Shown: piece after piece, positions 10,878 through 20,640 of the stretch
Layout of the letters: every line of letters begins with the position of its first letter
Numbering within the stretch: position 1 is the stretch's first letter
NCBI GenBank assembly: GCA_933822405.4
Contig: CAKOGP040000001.1
Span: 1,265,647-1,329,646, forward strand
From: Cylindrotheca closterium
Taxonomy: Eukaryota > Bacillariophyta > Bacillariophyceae > Bacillariales > Bacillariaceae
DNA length: 64,000 bases
Direction: 5' to 3'
Notes under the pieces: generated by a model
What the model saw: the letters and a program-made list of their open reading frames with translations, nothing else
Told to the model about the DNA's origin: nothing
The model's database searches: none
Translations under genes and position numbers: made by a program

Positions 10878-11073
10878 TGCGGAGAGATTTTGGAAGCGGC
10901 ATTTGAAAAGAATATGAAATCAAGTATGCGTTAATCAGTGCGAATATGGAAGGCCGCCACTGCAATTGGTTGGTGCCACAACTTCGTCTGGATTCGGCCA
11001 ATTGTGTAAAGAAGTCACCAGTGCTTTTGTGACAAGTGCCAGTATAACGGTACGGTAGAGGGAACAGCTAGCT
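10848..11073 (+). repeat. Partial duplications of two gene ends in the convergent gap
   Basis: The last bases of the phosphopantetheinyl transferase (GTGCCAGT then GTAGAGGGAACAGCTAGCTG, 10851-10877) recur at about 11035-11072 with an 11-base insertion between the two parts. In between, about 10938-11010, lies a stretch about three-quarters identical to the 3' end of the aminopeptidase gene at 15397-15470, in the same strand sense. The stop codon of the LRR gene (11068-11070) falls inside the second copy. These look like small segmental duplications. Confidence 0.6.
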
Positions 11074-14000
11074 GGTGGGGCAGTTGTCATCTACATTGCA
11101 TACGCCAGCGCTAGAGATTGGGAATCCATACCACGGGTCTATAAAGCAGTTTCGCTCCGGCGGTCTACCGACAAAGTTTTGTGCTGCGATTCCACCAGAA
11201 ACATAAAAATGGAAATTAGAAAGACGGTAGAGTGAACTGCAGCGAAAACTCAAAACTTACCCAAGTAGCAGTTGTTAGCAGTCAGAGTAGATGGGAGTGA
11301 TGGAAGTGTGCCAGTCATTTGATTTATAGCTGGTGGTGACAACGACAAGAATAGTTGAGCGCGAACATTGAAACAGCAGTCCTATTGAAACGATCAAATT
11401 GGCGATGGACTCACTCAAATCCAAAACTTTCAGAGGTGTCAAAGCAATCTCTGTAGGAATTGTCCCTCCAATGTAATTTATTCCTGTTCAATAGAAATGG
11501 CAAAGTTGAGCACAGATGTATTCTGCAGCTGATTGTGTTGCAATTTTGTGGCGGACTTACGCATCTCAAATGTCTGCAACTGCGACATATTCCCAATCCG
11601 TGTAGGCAGTGTTCCTGGTGTCAATAAAGAATGAGTGCTACGATAGAACCAGAAATAAATCCGACGCTTGACCGAGCAACTTCCGAATTCTCACCTGTCA
11701 ATAAGTTATCTAATAGATACAACTCTACCAATCGCGTCAAAGCGAAAATCTCCGAGGGAATGGGGCCTTTACAATGGACTAGTGAGTTTCAAGAAGATCC
11801 AGCGCGAGAATGCCTTTGGTTCCAATGCTTACCATTCAACGAATTTTCCGCTAAATCCAAATATGTCAATTGCGTCAACGACTATTGTTGATACAAATAT
11901 GAAGAGGTCAGCATTTGACTTGCAGCGATGTTGGAACAAGTTCAGTAATGATATTACGTACCCCAATGGACCTTGGAATCGTACCTTCCAGGCTATTGAC
12001 CCCTATTATAGATGAAAGCAAATCGCAATTAGGTGAGCAGCCAAACTTCAATCGCACCCAGTGCAGTCATTTCCCCCACTTACACAAATCCAAGCTTGCC
12101 AAATTTGTTAATATTCCCTGTGTTCCAGCGATGAGGAAAAAAACATAAAAATGAGCTCTGGATGATCGCCGCAATAGACTAATATTTGCAGTTACTTACC
12201 AGTTCGGTGGGGATGGGGCTAAGGATCGAGAAGAAGGAAAAGATGCAAGATATAATTAGAAACGTGAAATACAAAGTCCATAGATTGATCAGCGAAACGT
12301 ACCCGGTTACATCATAGTCATGAAAATTCATCATGTTAACTGTGTTTGAAGAACCGCAATTTAGCCCCCCTCCGCTCCAATTGCAGTGATGCGTAGGTTG
12401 CAGCCAACGGCTGGCCCAATAGGCTGTATCAAGGAATGAATAATACATAACTGTCAAAGCATATCTTTCAAGGCATTGTTCATCTGTGTTACTTGCAGCA
12501 GGATCGGGTTCCCATGTGTCTATAGTCGATACCCAATTATAGGCTTGAGGGTGATAGGGCTCGTGACCCGCCAAAATTCGTTCCCATTTGGAGGTTGGTG
12601 ATGATGTAATGCCTGGCGTTGGGTTTGAAGTCGGATTTTGGGTTGGGTTTGGAGTCGCTGGAGTCGGGGGTGGGGTTGGGGGTAGTGTTGGACCAGGTGT
12701 GGGAGATGGAGTGGGGGGTAGTGATGGACCAGGTGTGGGAGATGGAGTAGGTGGTCGTGATGGACCAGGTGTGGGAGATGGAGTGGGGGGTAGTGTTGGA
12801 CCAGGTGTGGGAGATGGAGTAGGTGGTAGTGATGGGCCAGGTGTGGGAGATGGCGTAGGTGGTAGTGATGGACCAGGTGTGGGAGATGGAGTGGGGGGTA
12901 ATGATGGTCCAGGCGTAGGAGGTGGTGTGGGCACTGGAGTGAGACCAGCTGATGGTTCCAGTGTTGGAGGTGCCACTGGAAATAGAGTCGGGTCCAATGT
13001 CGGACCAGGCGTTAGAGGAGGGGTTGAGGCAATAGTGGGATCTGGAGTCAATCCTGGAACGGGCGCCGGTGTTGGAATTGGAGTCGGACCTGGGGTAGGA
13101 CTAGGCGTAGGCCCTGGTGTAGGACCTGGAGTAGCTCTAGGCGTAGGAATTGGTGTTGGTCCTGGCGTTGGCTCTGGCGTCGGATTTGGGGTTGGAGGCG
13201 GTGTTGGGCCTGGAGTCGGGTTGGGCGTCGGACCTGGAATTGGCGCTAGAGTTGGAGCTTCCGATGGAAGATCACTTGGAGCTGCAGATGGAAGATCACT
13301 CGGCCCTGCAGATGGAAGGTCGCTTGGACCCGCCGATTCCACGACTGGTGCAACCGAAGCGTTGGAACCTGGAAGGCCAGAGGGCGCCATAGTAGGGGAT
13401 TGTGCCTGGTCCCTAATGTCGATTTCTTTCAGCTTCAGTTCCACAAGATTAGGGTATGCATCCTGAAGACCAAGAATTGTAGCCAAATTACCTTGGAACG
13501 CATCTTGAAGCAGAGATATCGCGGCAACGAAAGCCACAGTGTCATCCTTCAAGTAAAGGTCCATTGCTGCATGAATGACGGAACATGATTCATTTGTATC
13601 GAGAGCATCTTCACAAATCGCATCATCGACTATACTGGGCAGAAAAGCGAGACCATTTCCAATTGCGTATCGGTTGGGGTTCGTGTTCAGCTTCCGAAGA
13701 TTTGGCTTCTCTTTCATTACATGCCTGATTGGCTGTTGATTCCTCAAGTATCGATCAACATTTGCAGTACTTGTTTGGTCATCTGAACCGTCGGCACACC
13801 CTGCCATAATTGGCATTAGGATTTCTTGTATCTTTTGTCGAAGATCTGCCGAAAGGTTCTCGAAGGCAATCTCACCAGAATATATCATTTCGAGAATCAC
13901 CAAATATCCGTTCACAAACATTTCATCCTGTCCAGAAACTGGGTTGCCGGCGGCAATCGCCAGACAATCGTCAGTTGTTGGAGCGGCGTAGAACAGTTGT

Positions 14001-15088
14001 GAGGTTGTTTCGGGGATTGCAGCGGCCTTTGAAGAGGATTGAAATCCATTTGTCCCAAAATAGGCACCCACCACTCCCGCTACAACCACAACCAGAGCGA
14101 TCACAATCCCTTTGGTTGACTTGGAAATTCCCTGGACGACTTGGGTTGCTTGGACGACTTCTTGATTTTCCGTTTTCATTTGCTTGCGAATGCGTTCATT
14201 CTCGGCTTGAAGTTCTTGTCGCATCGCTTCTGTTTGCTGCTGAACTTCTTCCTGGATCGCAGCTCGAGTATCCACTTCGCCCACCAACTCGGCTTCTAGT
14301 TCTACTCCATCCGTCTCCGAACCGACTGTTTCACACTGTTCGGAAACGTCACCTACGAGTTTGTCAGATGGGTCATGGTCTCGAGCTTGATTGCGAGCCT
14401 TTTTGCGTTCTTCCCGCAAGGGCATTGAATTGACAGACTCAACTCCGACAGTAGCTTCTTCTGAATTCGATGCATCTTGTGCGTCTGTGGTACCATCACT
14501 CTTTTTGCGAAGAGCTCTGTCTGGTTTGGTGGCATTAGTGCCGGATGCACTAAATGCCCCTGGTGTGGAAGTCGAAGGTTTGACATCCGCACCACTTCCT
14601 TTAGCCACTTTACCTTCTTTAGCATCAAGAACCTTGCGAATATCTTTATCTCCGATTGCGTTATCACTGGTTGGCTCAATCATGGTGTCACGAGAAGCAA
14701 CAGTATTAGGAACACTGACGCCGCCCTCATTTGGAGAAGTGTTGATTACGGAATTTTCAGTATCACCTTCTTGAATGTTTTGCTCCTCAGTAACTGGATC
14801 ACTGGTGGTGACATTGTTTAGAGGAGGAGAGTCGTTGGTGGAAGCTGCAGACTCGCCTTCTTGATTGTTTGACAGGCTGCTGGCGGCCGGATCACTATCG
14901 TTGGCATCCTTTGGAGGAGGAACATCGTTGCGCGCTGCTGCTGGTGCTTTGTTATCGTCGCCTTCCATTCTGAAAGCTGAGCCGATCTGAGCTTGTAGAA
15001 ATCGTATTGACGGCGCTACCTGCTTTTGTCCACAGCAGAGATTAAAAAAGATATCCAAATTCCATTCTGAGAATGACCTGTTGGACAT
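11068..15088 (-). CDS. Membrane LRR protein with Thr-Pro stalk, ten exons
   Basis: A predicted 1102-residue protein. The exons are 15088-12303, 12218-12200, 12117-12084, 12002-11962, 11881-11833, 11766-11695, 11614-11561, 11483-11415, 11329-11261 and 11183-11068. All phases agree and all introns are GT-AG. The N-terminal part is acidic and disordered with a coiled coil (about 275-315), a single membrane helix (about 327-346), then a globular segment and a long [12 protein letters not shown] repeat (about 610-800). A Trp/Cys-rich cap (NWSGGGLNC) precedes plant-type LRRs of the pattern LDLxxNxLxGxIPxxIG, coded by the tiny exons. A Cys-containing cap closes the protein. The start may instead be the Met at 14968. 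A cell-surface recognition or adhesion role is inferred. Confidence 0.85.
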
Positions 15089-15389
15089 GCTTTAGAAGTG
15101 AAACCTTTGGTTATCCATTTATGGAATTCGTGACTCGAAATAAACATTGCCATAAGTATTTATTTCGAAAGACTCATTTTGGACAGATGCCAACTGAATA
15201 CATGTAAAAAGAAATGATACAGTTCGCACGTGTGCGGTAGTACCGGTATCTTTACTCTGTCGTATGGTACAAGTACTGTAGGGAGGAATTAATAGCATCC
15301 TGTGCTGTACATCATCACATTGAATTATCTTTTGTCTTACGAGTATTATTGATACGGTATATAGGTAATTTTAAACTGATGTACTTTGA
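15089..15389. other. Intergenic region between LRR and aminopeptidase genes
   Basis: No gene is seen. It is the 5' flank of the LRR gene and the 3' flank of the aminopeptidase. Short TACCGGTA and GTACTGTA palindromes occur near 15240-15280. Confidence 0.5.
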
Positions 15390-17554
15390 TCAACGACGAG
15401 TGCGAAAGGCCACCACTGCAAAGGTTGCTGCCACAAGTGCGCCTGGAATGAGCCACTTGTCCAAAGAAGCCGACAGAGTTGTTGTCGAACTTTTCTTGTA
15501 GTCACTTGACAAATCAGCAGCAACCATCTTGACACCAATGGGGTGGTAGAAATCCTTGTTCTTCAAAAAGGTGTCAACAGCCAGCTTTTTGCCCATCTTG
15601 GTTTTGAAGAGAGCCCGGTAGAGTGGTCGGACAAACTTCATTCTACCTTGTGTTGTAATGAAGCGGATTGCCACTGGAATGACCGACTCATCTTCAGCTG
15701 GTATGGCTAGTTCACAGTAGCGATACAAGATCTCCGAATTGCGGCTTTCCGAAAACTTGTACAGTGCATCCATAGCATTCAATGTGGGGAGCTTGAGCGG
15801 CTGGTCACCAATTTTTAGAGCTAGATCATCCAAGAAACAAGTAATTTGAAGAGAGGACCAATACTCCATTTCATTTTTGGCGGGTGGTGCCTTGGCCTCT
15901 CGATCAACGGCCAACCATTGGTCTGCCAATGATTGCGAAGCTGCTGCCATGCTTTGGTCCAATTCCGGCAAGACAGGCGGCATTCCCTCCCCATAAAACC
16001 ACAAGTCCCAATCAATGCTCTTGAGTGCTTCTTCCTTGTGCTCGAAGAACTCGCAGAAGAAGGCCTTGAAATCTTCGGATGTAAGTGTCTGAGAAGCAAA
16101 TCGTCCAATATAGGCCTGAAAGAACTTTTCAAATTGTGCTGTTCCCATCAATCGTTCTAGATAGAGCAAAAAGGTGAATCCTTTCTCGTAGGCCACAGCC
16201 GAATAGGAATCATCTGGATCCCCATCGCCAATGTCCAAGACCAATTTGGTATTCTTTGATTCCATTTCCTCTATGGCATCTCCCAAGTGTTTTCGGCCAT
16301 CAATGGCATCAAAATCGAGGAACTTTGGGTTCTTTTTAATCGCCACCATAATCTTGCCTGTAAATAAGAGGTCATGACGAGAATGATCACGTCAGTAAAC
16401 TTTCTTCAGATCCTGAAATCACCCGATTACCTGCAGCACTGCCCATTTTGCAATCTATTTGACTAACTTACGTTGAAACCAAGTGGTCCACCCTTCATTC
16501 AACCAAAAGTGGTCCCAGGTTGCATTGGTGACCAGATTGCCCGTCCAAGAATGGGCAATCTCGTGGGCCACAACATCGGCGAGCGACTTGTCTCCCGCGA
16601 GTCTAATATTATTGATTTTGATGGATACAGAAGCATAAGAAAGGAAAGGATGAGTGAGTGAGTCAAGTGAAAATGAATGGCGAGGTCCTTCCAGTTCTTT
16701 TTGTTTGCAAGCAAAACGTACAGTGTTGGAGTCACAAAGGTCAAGCAAGGATTCTCCATTCCGCCATAGGGAAAGGATGGTGGCAAACACAAGAGGTCGT
16801 ATCGCTGCCAAACATATTCCTTTCCCGCAATCTTTTCCGCCAGTGCCAAGAATTCTTCCGTCTCGGAAAATTCATAGGCGGCCGCCTTGATGGTACCTGG
16901 TTCGGACCAAATGGCGCATCGTTTGGACAAGTCAATCTTTTCCAACTCGCCGACCGCCAAGGCAAAGAGATAGGACGAAATGGGAACGGGTTGCTTCCAC
17001 GTGTATACTTTTGTATCCTTCCCATCATTTTTGCTGCTTTCCAGCAAGGCGGACATGACGCACGTGGCCCAGGACGGAACCGTGACGGTCGCATTGTAAG
17101 TCATTTTGACCCCGCAGCGATCTTGACACGGAAGTAGGGAACGAGCATGAATGGCTTGGCATTGGGTAAACAAGTAAGGGTATTTCTTGCCAGCTGTTTG
17201 AGAGGGCGGTAGCCACTGGGCGGCGCTGCATTCGTTGGTCGTTTGATAGACAATGGTGATACTGCAATCCTTATTCTTGTGCGGTGGCAAAGATACAGTC
17301 AGTTTTTGTCCCAAATAGAGCTTTCCTGGAACAGGAGGACTCATTGTATAATCCAGAGGTTCTCCCTCGAGGTTTGTGATATTTTGAATCCTTAATTTGG
17401 AAGTATCCAAACACAACTCCTGGCAACTTTCTTGCGCCACGACCGAATAAGTGGCTTTGGCTTGAATGATCTTGGCGTCAAAGTCAACGCTGGCTGTCCA
17501 GTCTAGATGAGTCACGACAGCCTTGTCGGGAATGGAATACGATGAGAGATCCAT
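15390..17554 (-). CDS. M1 aminopeptidase / leukotriene-A4-hydrolase type, with C-terminal anchor
   Basis: A 643-residue zinc peptidase in three exons, 17554-16722, 16602-16472 and 16357-15390 (phases 2 and 1). Splicing gives the family core: PYGGMENP (the substrate-binding GxMEN), [10 protein letters not shown] with the zinc ligands His291 and His295, and the third ligand Glu314 in WLNEG. The sequence around these ([21 protein letters not shown]) matches the LTA4H/Ap-B branch. These enzymes remove N-terminal residues from peptides and in animals also open the epoxide of LTA4; only aminopeptidase activity is inferred here. Unusually, the last 25 residues form a membrane segment ([16 protein letters not shown]) ending RTRR, suggesting a tail-anchored protein. 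Usual family length is about 610. Confidence 0.92.
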
Positions 17555-17825
17555 AATGGAATGATGCTGATGAAGATGGTGATAGTTTGGAGTTAAATCT
17601 TTGGGTATGAGAGATGTGTCGTCCCCTCCGTATTAATAGTTTATTTTTGCTTTGCGGTTCATTTCAGGTGTCATGACTTGAAACGACTCATTCGACTTCT
17701 AACTCGGGAATGAATTCGCGGGAATGCTTCCTCTTCCGATGGTGGAACTTTCTTGGGAATTCGAAAGAAGCAATCTCTAAAATCCACAGCAAAACACGAC
17801 AAGGACACACAGATTATAGTTCCTC

Positions 17826-18995
17826 ATGCATCTAATATTCCTTATCCTTACTATTCTCAATACCTTCTATCTGCATAATCAACTCGCCGTGGCCATGACT
17901 AATCCTACCTCGTCGTCATCATCTGTCACGACATCGTCCGGTGCACCAATAACAACAACTTCCTCTGCCTATCCCCAAATCTTGCCATCGAAAAACCCCA
18001 TTGTGGAGAGATCGAATGATGGCGACAATGGTGTTTTAATATCCGTGACAGGTCGCATGAACTACGTCACACCTGATACGAAACAAATTGATATTCATCG
18101 TCACAAGGATGGAACCGATTCGGGCATGCAAGGTGCGACATGGCATCCAGTCGATATTCCAATCGCCAATGGGCGTTTGATACAGAAAAAACTGCACCAA
18201 CATGGATATCAACTGGTCGATTTGACAACAACAGTACAAGAAGAGAACACGGTACCTGTTAGCGACTTTTTGGATACAGATCAAGTGATTGATAACTTTT
18301 ATCCAACATGTGAACAACTCTTGCACAAGATACTGGGTCCTGATGTCCAAGTCGCAAAGGCCTTTGATCATAACATTCGTATCAGTCGAGAAGAGAGGCA
18401 AGAGGAATTAAAAGGTGGTGGTGGTAGCAAGGCACAAGTGCCCATAGGTATGGTGCATGGAGATTACACTAAAGTATCCGGACCCAAGCGATTGCACGAC
18501 CTAGCACAGCGACCAAAGGCCAACGATGTCATGAAAGATCGATTGTTGCAAGCAGGCCAAGAGTCCCTATTAGATCCAACAATGGTCCAAGAAGCACTCG
18601 AGGGCAAACGCCGATTTGCATTGATCAATGTTTGGAGGAACATTGACCCCGAAAACCCAGTTCAGGAATTGCCTTTGGCCTGTGCCGATGCCCAAAATGT
18701 CGTCATGGACGATTTACGAACTCTTTCCATTCATTATCCAGATCGAGTGGGAGAAAATTACTTTGTAGCCCACAATCCTAGCCATAAATGGGCGTACTTT
18801 CCAGAAATGACCCATGACGAAGCCATGTTGATCAAACAGTGGGATTCCTTGGGAGTGATTGATACCGGTAGTGACGAAAACATTTCTTGTTTTGCCATTC
18901 ACTCGGCCTTTGCTGATCCCAGCTCACTGCCAACGGCGAGACCGCGGAGGAGTATAGAGGTGAGAGTGGCTGTCATTTGGAAAGAAAACAACTAG
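17826..18995 (+). CDS. CmcJ/NvfI-like Fe(II)/2-oxoglutarate oxygenase, secretory
   Basis: A 389-residue single-exon protein of the CmcJ/NvfI family, which includes GA4 desaturase-type and fungal secondary-metabolite oxygenases. Family marks are the first iron ligands in MVHGDYTK (HxD), the VWRNIDPENPVQELPLA block, the YFPEMTHDEAMLIKQWDS block and the third ligand in AIHSAF followed by RPRRSIEVRVAVIW. An N-terminal hydrophobic stretch (LIFLILTILNTFYL) ending in AVAM looks like a signal peptide, which is unusual for the family. The substrate is unknown. The gene is divergent from the aminopeptidase, 271 bp away. Confidence 0.82.
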   Translation: MHLIFLILTILNTFYLHNQLAVAMTNPTSSSSSVTTSSGAPITTTSSAYPQILPSKNPIVERSNDGDNGVLISVTGRMNYVTPDTKQIDIHRHKDGTDSGMQGATWHPVDIPIANGRLIQKKLHQHGYQLVDLTTTVQEENTVPVSDFLDTDQVIDNFYPTCEQLLHKILGPDVQVAKAFDHNIRISREERQEELKGGGGSKAQVPIGMVHGDYTKVSGPKRLHDLAQRPKANDVMKDRLLQAGQESLLDPTMVQEALEGKRRFALINVWRNIDPENPVQELPLACADAQNVVMDDLRTLSIHYPDRVGENYFVAHNPSHKWAYFPEMTHDEAMLIKQWDSLGVIDTGSDENISCFAIHSAFADPSSLPTARPRRSIEVRVAVIWKENN

Positions 18996-19156
18996 TTTTA
19001 CATGGAACAGTGTGTAAATTAGATTTCTTAAATAATAACGCACCTATAGTCATGGAAACAGTGATTACTCTCTGAAGATGGCATTCACGGCTTCTTGTGG
19101 ATTGACCACGGTAATGTGATGAATGTACCGACAGTAGTTGTACGAGTACTGTAGAT

Positions 19157-20515
19157 ATGGTCTCAGTCTTGCAATTGTCCGTGTCATGTGTGGAGAAACA
19201 GAGAAGTGAAGATTGCGAGAGACCAACAACCAAAATCGATCCAACTATACCCACACCAAAAATCAAACCTATCAACCCAGCAACATCCATCATTATGAAA
19301 AGAGATCGACCAATAGACAGCGAGGCAAAGAATGGTAGAAAGCTACGGCTTCTACTTCATGGAATTGATGGATGTGTCCCGTACATGACACCATCGACAC
19401 TCGAGAAATACTTTCCGGCAAGTGATGACAACTTGTGGATTGGATTGGCAGTCCGTGACACTTGTGTCATGCCCGTCTTTCAAGAAAAGAAAAAAGTCCA
19501 TAAAAAGAACAAGAACAGAAATTTGGAGACCTCATCGAGTACCAAAGCATCAGTGGCCAAAAAGCCAAGTGGTTATGGCTTTTTGCCGACCAAACCGGAT
19601 TCCTGGCTGGAACCTTACAATCGAATTACAGTCCCGACCTTTGATCCCATTGCAGATAACAAGAAGGGATCTTATACTTGTACGAACAAGGGCGTATCTG
19701 TTTGGACACCACATGGTCGACAAAAACTAACGCCCGGGGCCTATAACGAGGCAAGCCTCGCTTTGGATGCGGAGTATACTCTGTCGCTCTTTGACATTGA
19801 TGATGAGGAAGGAAATGCCAAGCGACAAGAAAAGGCAGAACAACGAAACAAGGAATGGTTCGAGGATCTAGGAAAAGCATGCTCTGGTCAAACGGATAGA
19901 AAGTTGTGGGCACCTGCCCTCATTCCAAATCTGATAAACAACCCATCTGCATCCTTGGCAATTGCCCAGTCCGACAATAAAAAGGCATCGGGAATAGCAC
20001 TTATCGGCAAGTGGCACAGCAAATTGGAGAAGCTTCTGGAAAGTTTGGAATATGAAAATGTGACAATGTTGTCTACTGATTCTTTGGTGGAAGTTTTGGA
20101 GATTGCGTCTGGATCTGCTGTCAACATGATTGGAACAAACTTGCCACAACAGTGGGCAAAGAAGAAACATGCATTGGCCATTGACTTTTCGTTTGATGAA
20201 TCTTCGAAACGAGTAAAGAGTGACAAAAAAGATCAACTGGATCTCAACAGCGATGGTTGCATTGATATGAGCAGTAAGGTGTTTGCAAGGGACGCTAGAC
20301 CATTGGTTCCAGGGAGGAGCACTAGCCTTGCCTGTGCTGATTCCATGTTTAGCAGAGCGTACATACATCACTTGGTAGTAGCCCAGGAAATTCTGGCGGA
20401 AATCTTGCTCTTTGCACATAATCTTCACCAAATGCTGGAGTTACTAAAGGCATTCCGTGAAGCAAAAGATCCATCGGCTCTGAAAGAATTCATTATGAAG
20501 CAATTGAAAATATGA
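19157..20515 (+). CDS. Queuine tRNA-ribosyltransferase accessory subunit 2-like
   Basis: A protein of up to 452 residues in one exon; the better start is the ATG at 19295, giving 406 residues from MKRDRPIDS. It resembles QTRT2, the non-catalytic partner of the eukaryotic tRNA-guanine transglycosylase, which exchanges guanine 34 for queuine. Visible marks are YMTPSTLEKYF near the start, the GRQKLTPGAYNEA block, and the C-terminal FSRAYIHHL and ILLFAHNLHQMLELL helices shared by all TGT subunits. The zinc site before SRAYIHHL normally reads CxCxxC; here it is GRSTSLAC, keeping only one cysteine. The enzyme's catalytic Asp residues are not recognised, as expected for the accessory subunit. Confidence 0.75.
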   Translation: MVSVLQLSVSCVEKQRSEDCERPTTKIDPTIPTPKIKPINPATSIIMKRDRPIDSEAKNGRKLRLLLHGIDGCVPYMTPSTLEKYFPASDDNLWIGLAVRDTCVMPVFQEKKKVHKKNKNRNLETSSSTKASVAKKPSGYGFLPTKPDSWLEPYNRITVPTFDPIADNKKGSYTCTNKGVSVWTPHGRQKLTPGAYNEASLALDAEYTLSLFDIDDEEGNAKRQEKAEQRNKEWFEDLGKACSGQTDRKLWAPALIPNLINNPSASLAIAQSDNKKASGIALIGKWHSKLEKLLESLEYENVTMLSTDSLVEVLEIASGSAVNMIGTNLPQQWAKKKHALAIDFSFDESSKRVKSDKKDQLDLNSDGCIDMSSKVFARDARPLVPGRSTSLACADSMFSRAYIHHLVVAQEILAEILLFAHNLHQMLELLKAFREAKDPSALKEFIMKQLKI

Positions 20516-20640
20516 TGGCCCCATTCTGTACTTTCTGCCAATAATAATACTATGATGGAACGGCTAGGAGTACTAAAAATGTTCACAATAATCAATACAA
20601 TTCCATTAGTATATATAGCTCAATGTTGCTAGCTATTGGT

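Noticed and set aside
12650..12930. Regular repeats resembling a CRISPR-like array
   Set aside because: The units are contiguous coding repeats without spacers, in a eukaryotic gene.
12588..13466. Plus-strand 292-codon Gly-Val-rich frame
   Set aside because: It is the exact shadow of the Thr-Pro repeat tract of the minus-strand LRR gene, with no start context or domain.
13810..14433. Plus-strand 207-codon frame
   Set aside because: Shadow of the LRR gene's first exon; no family features.
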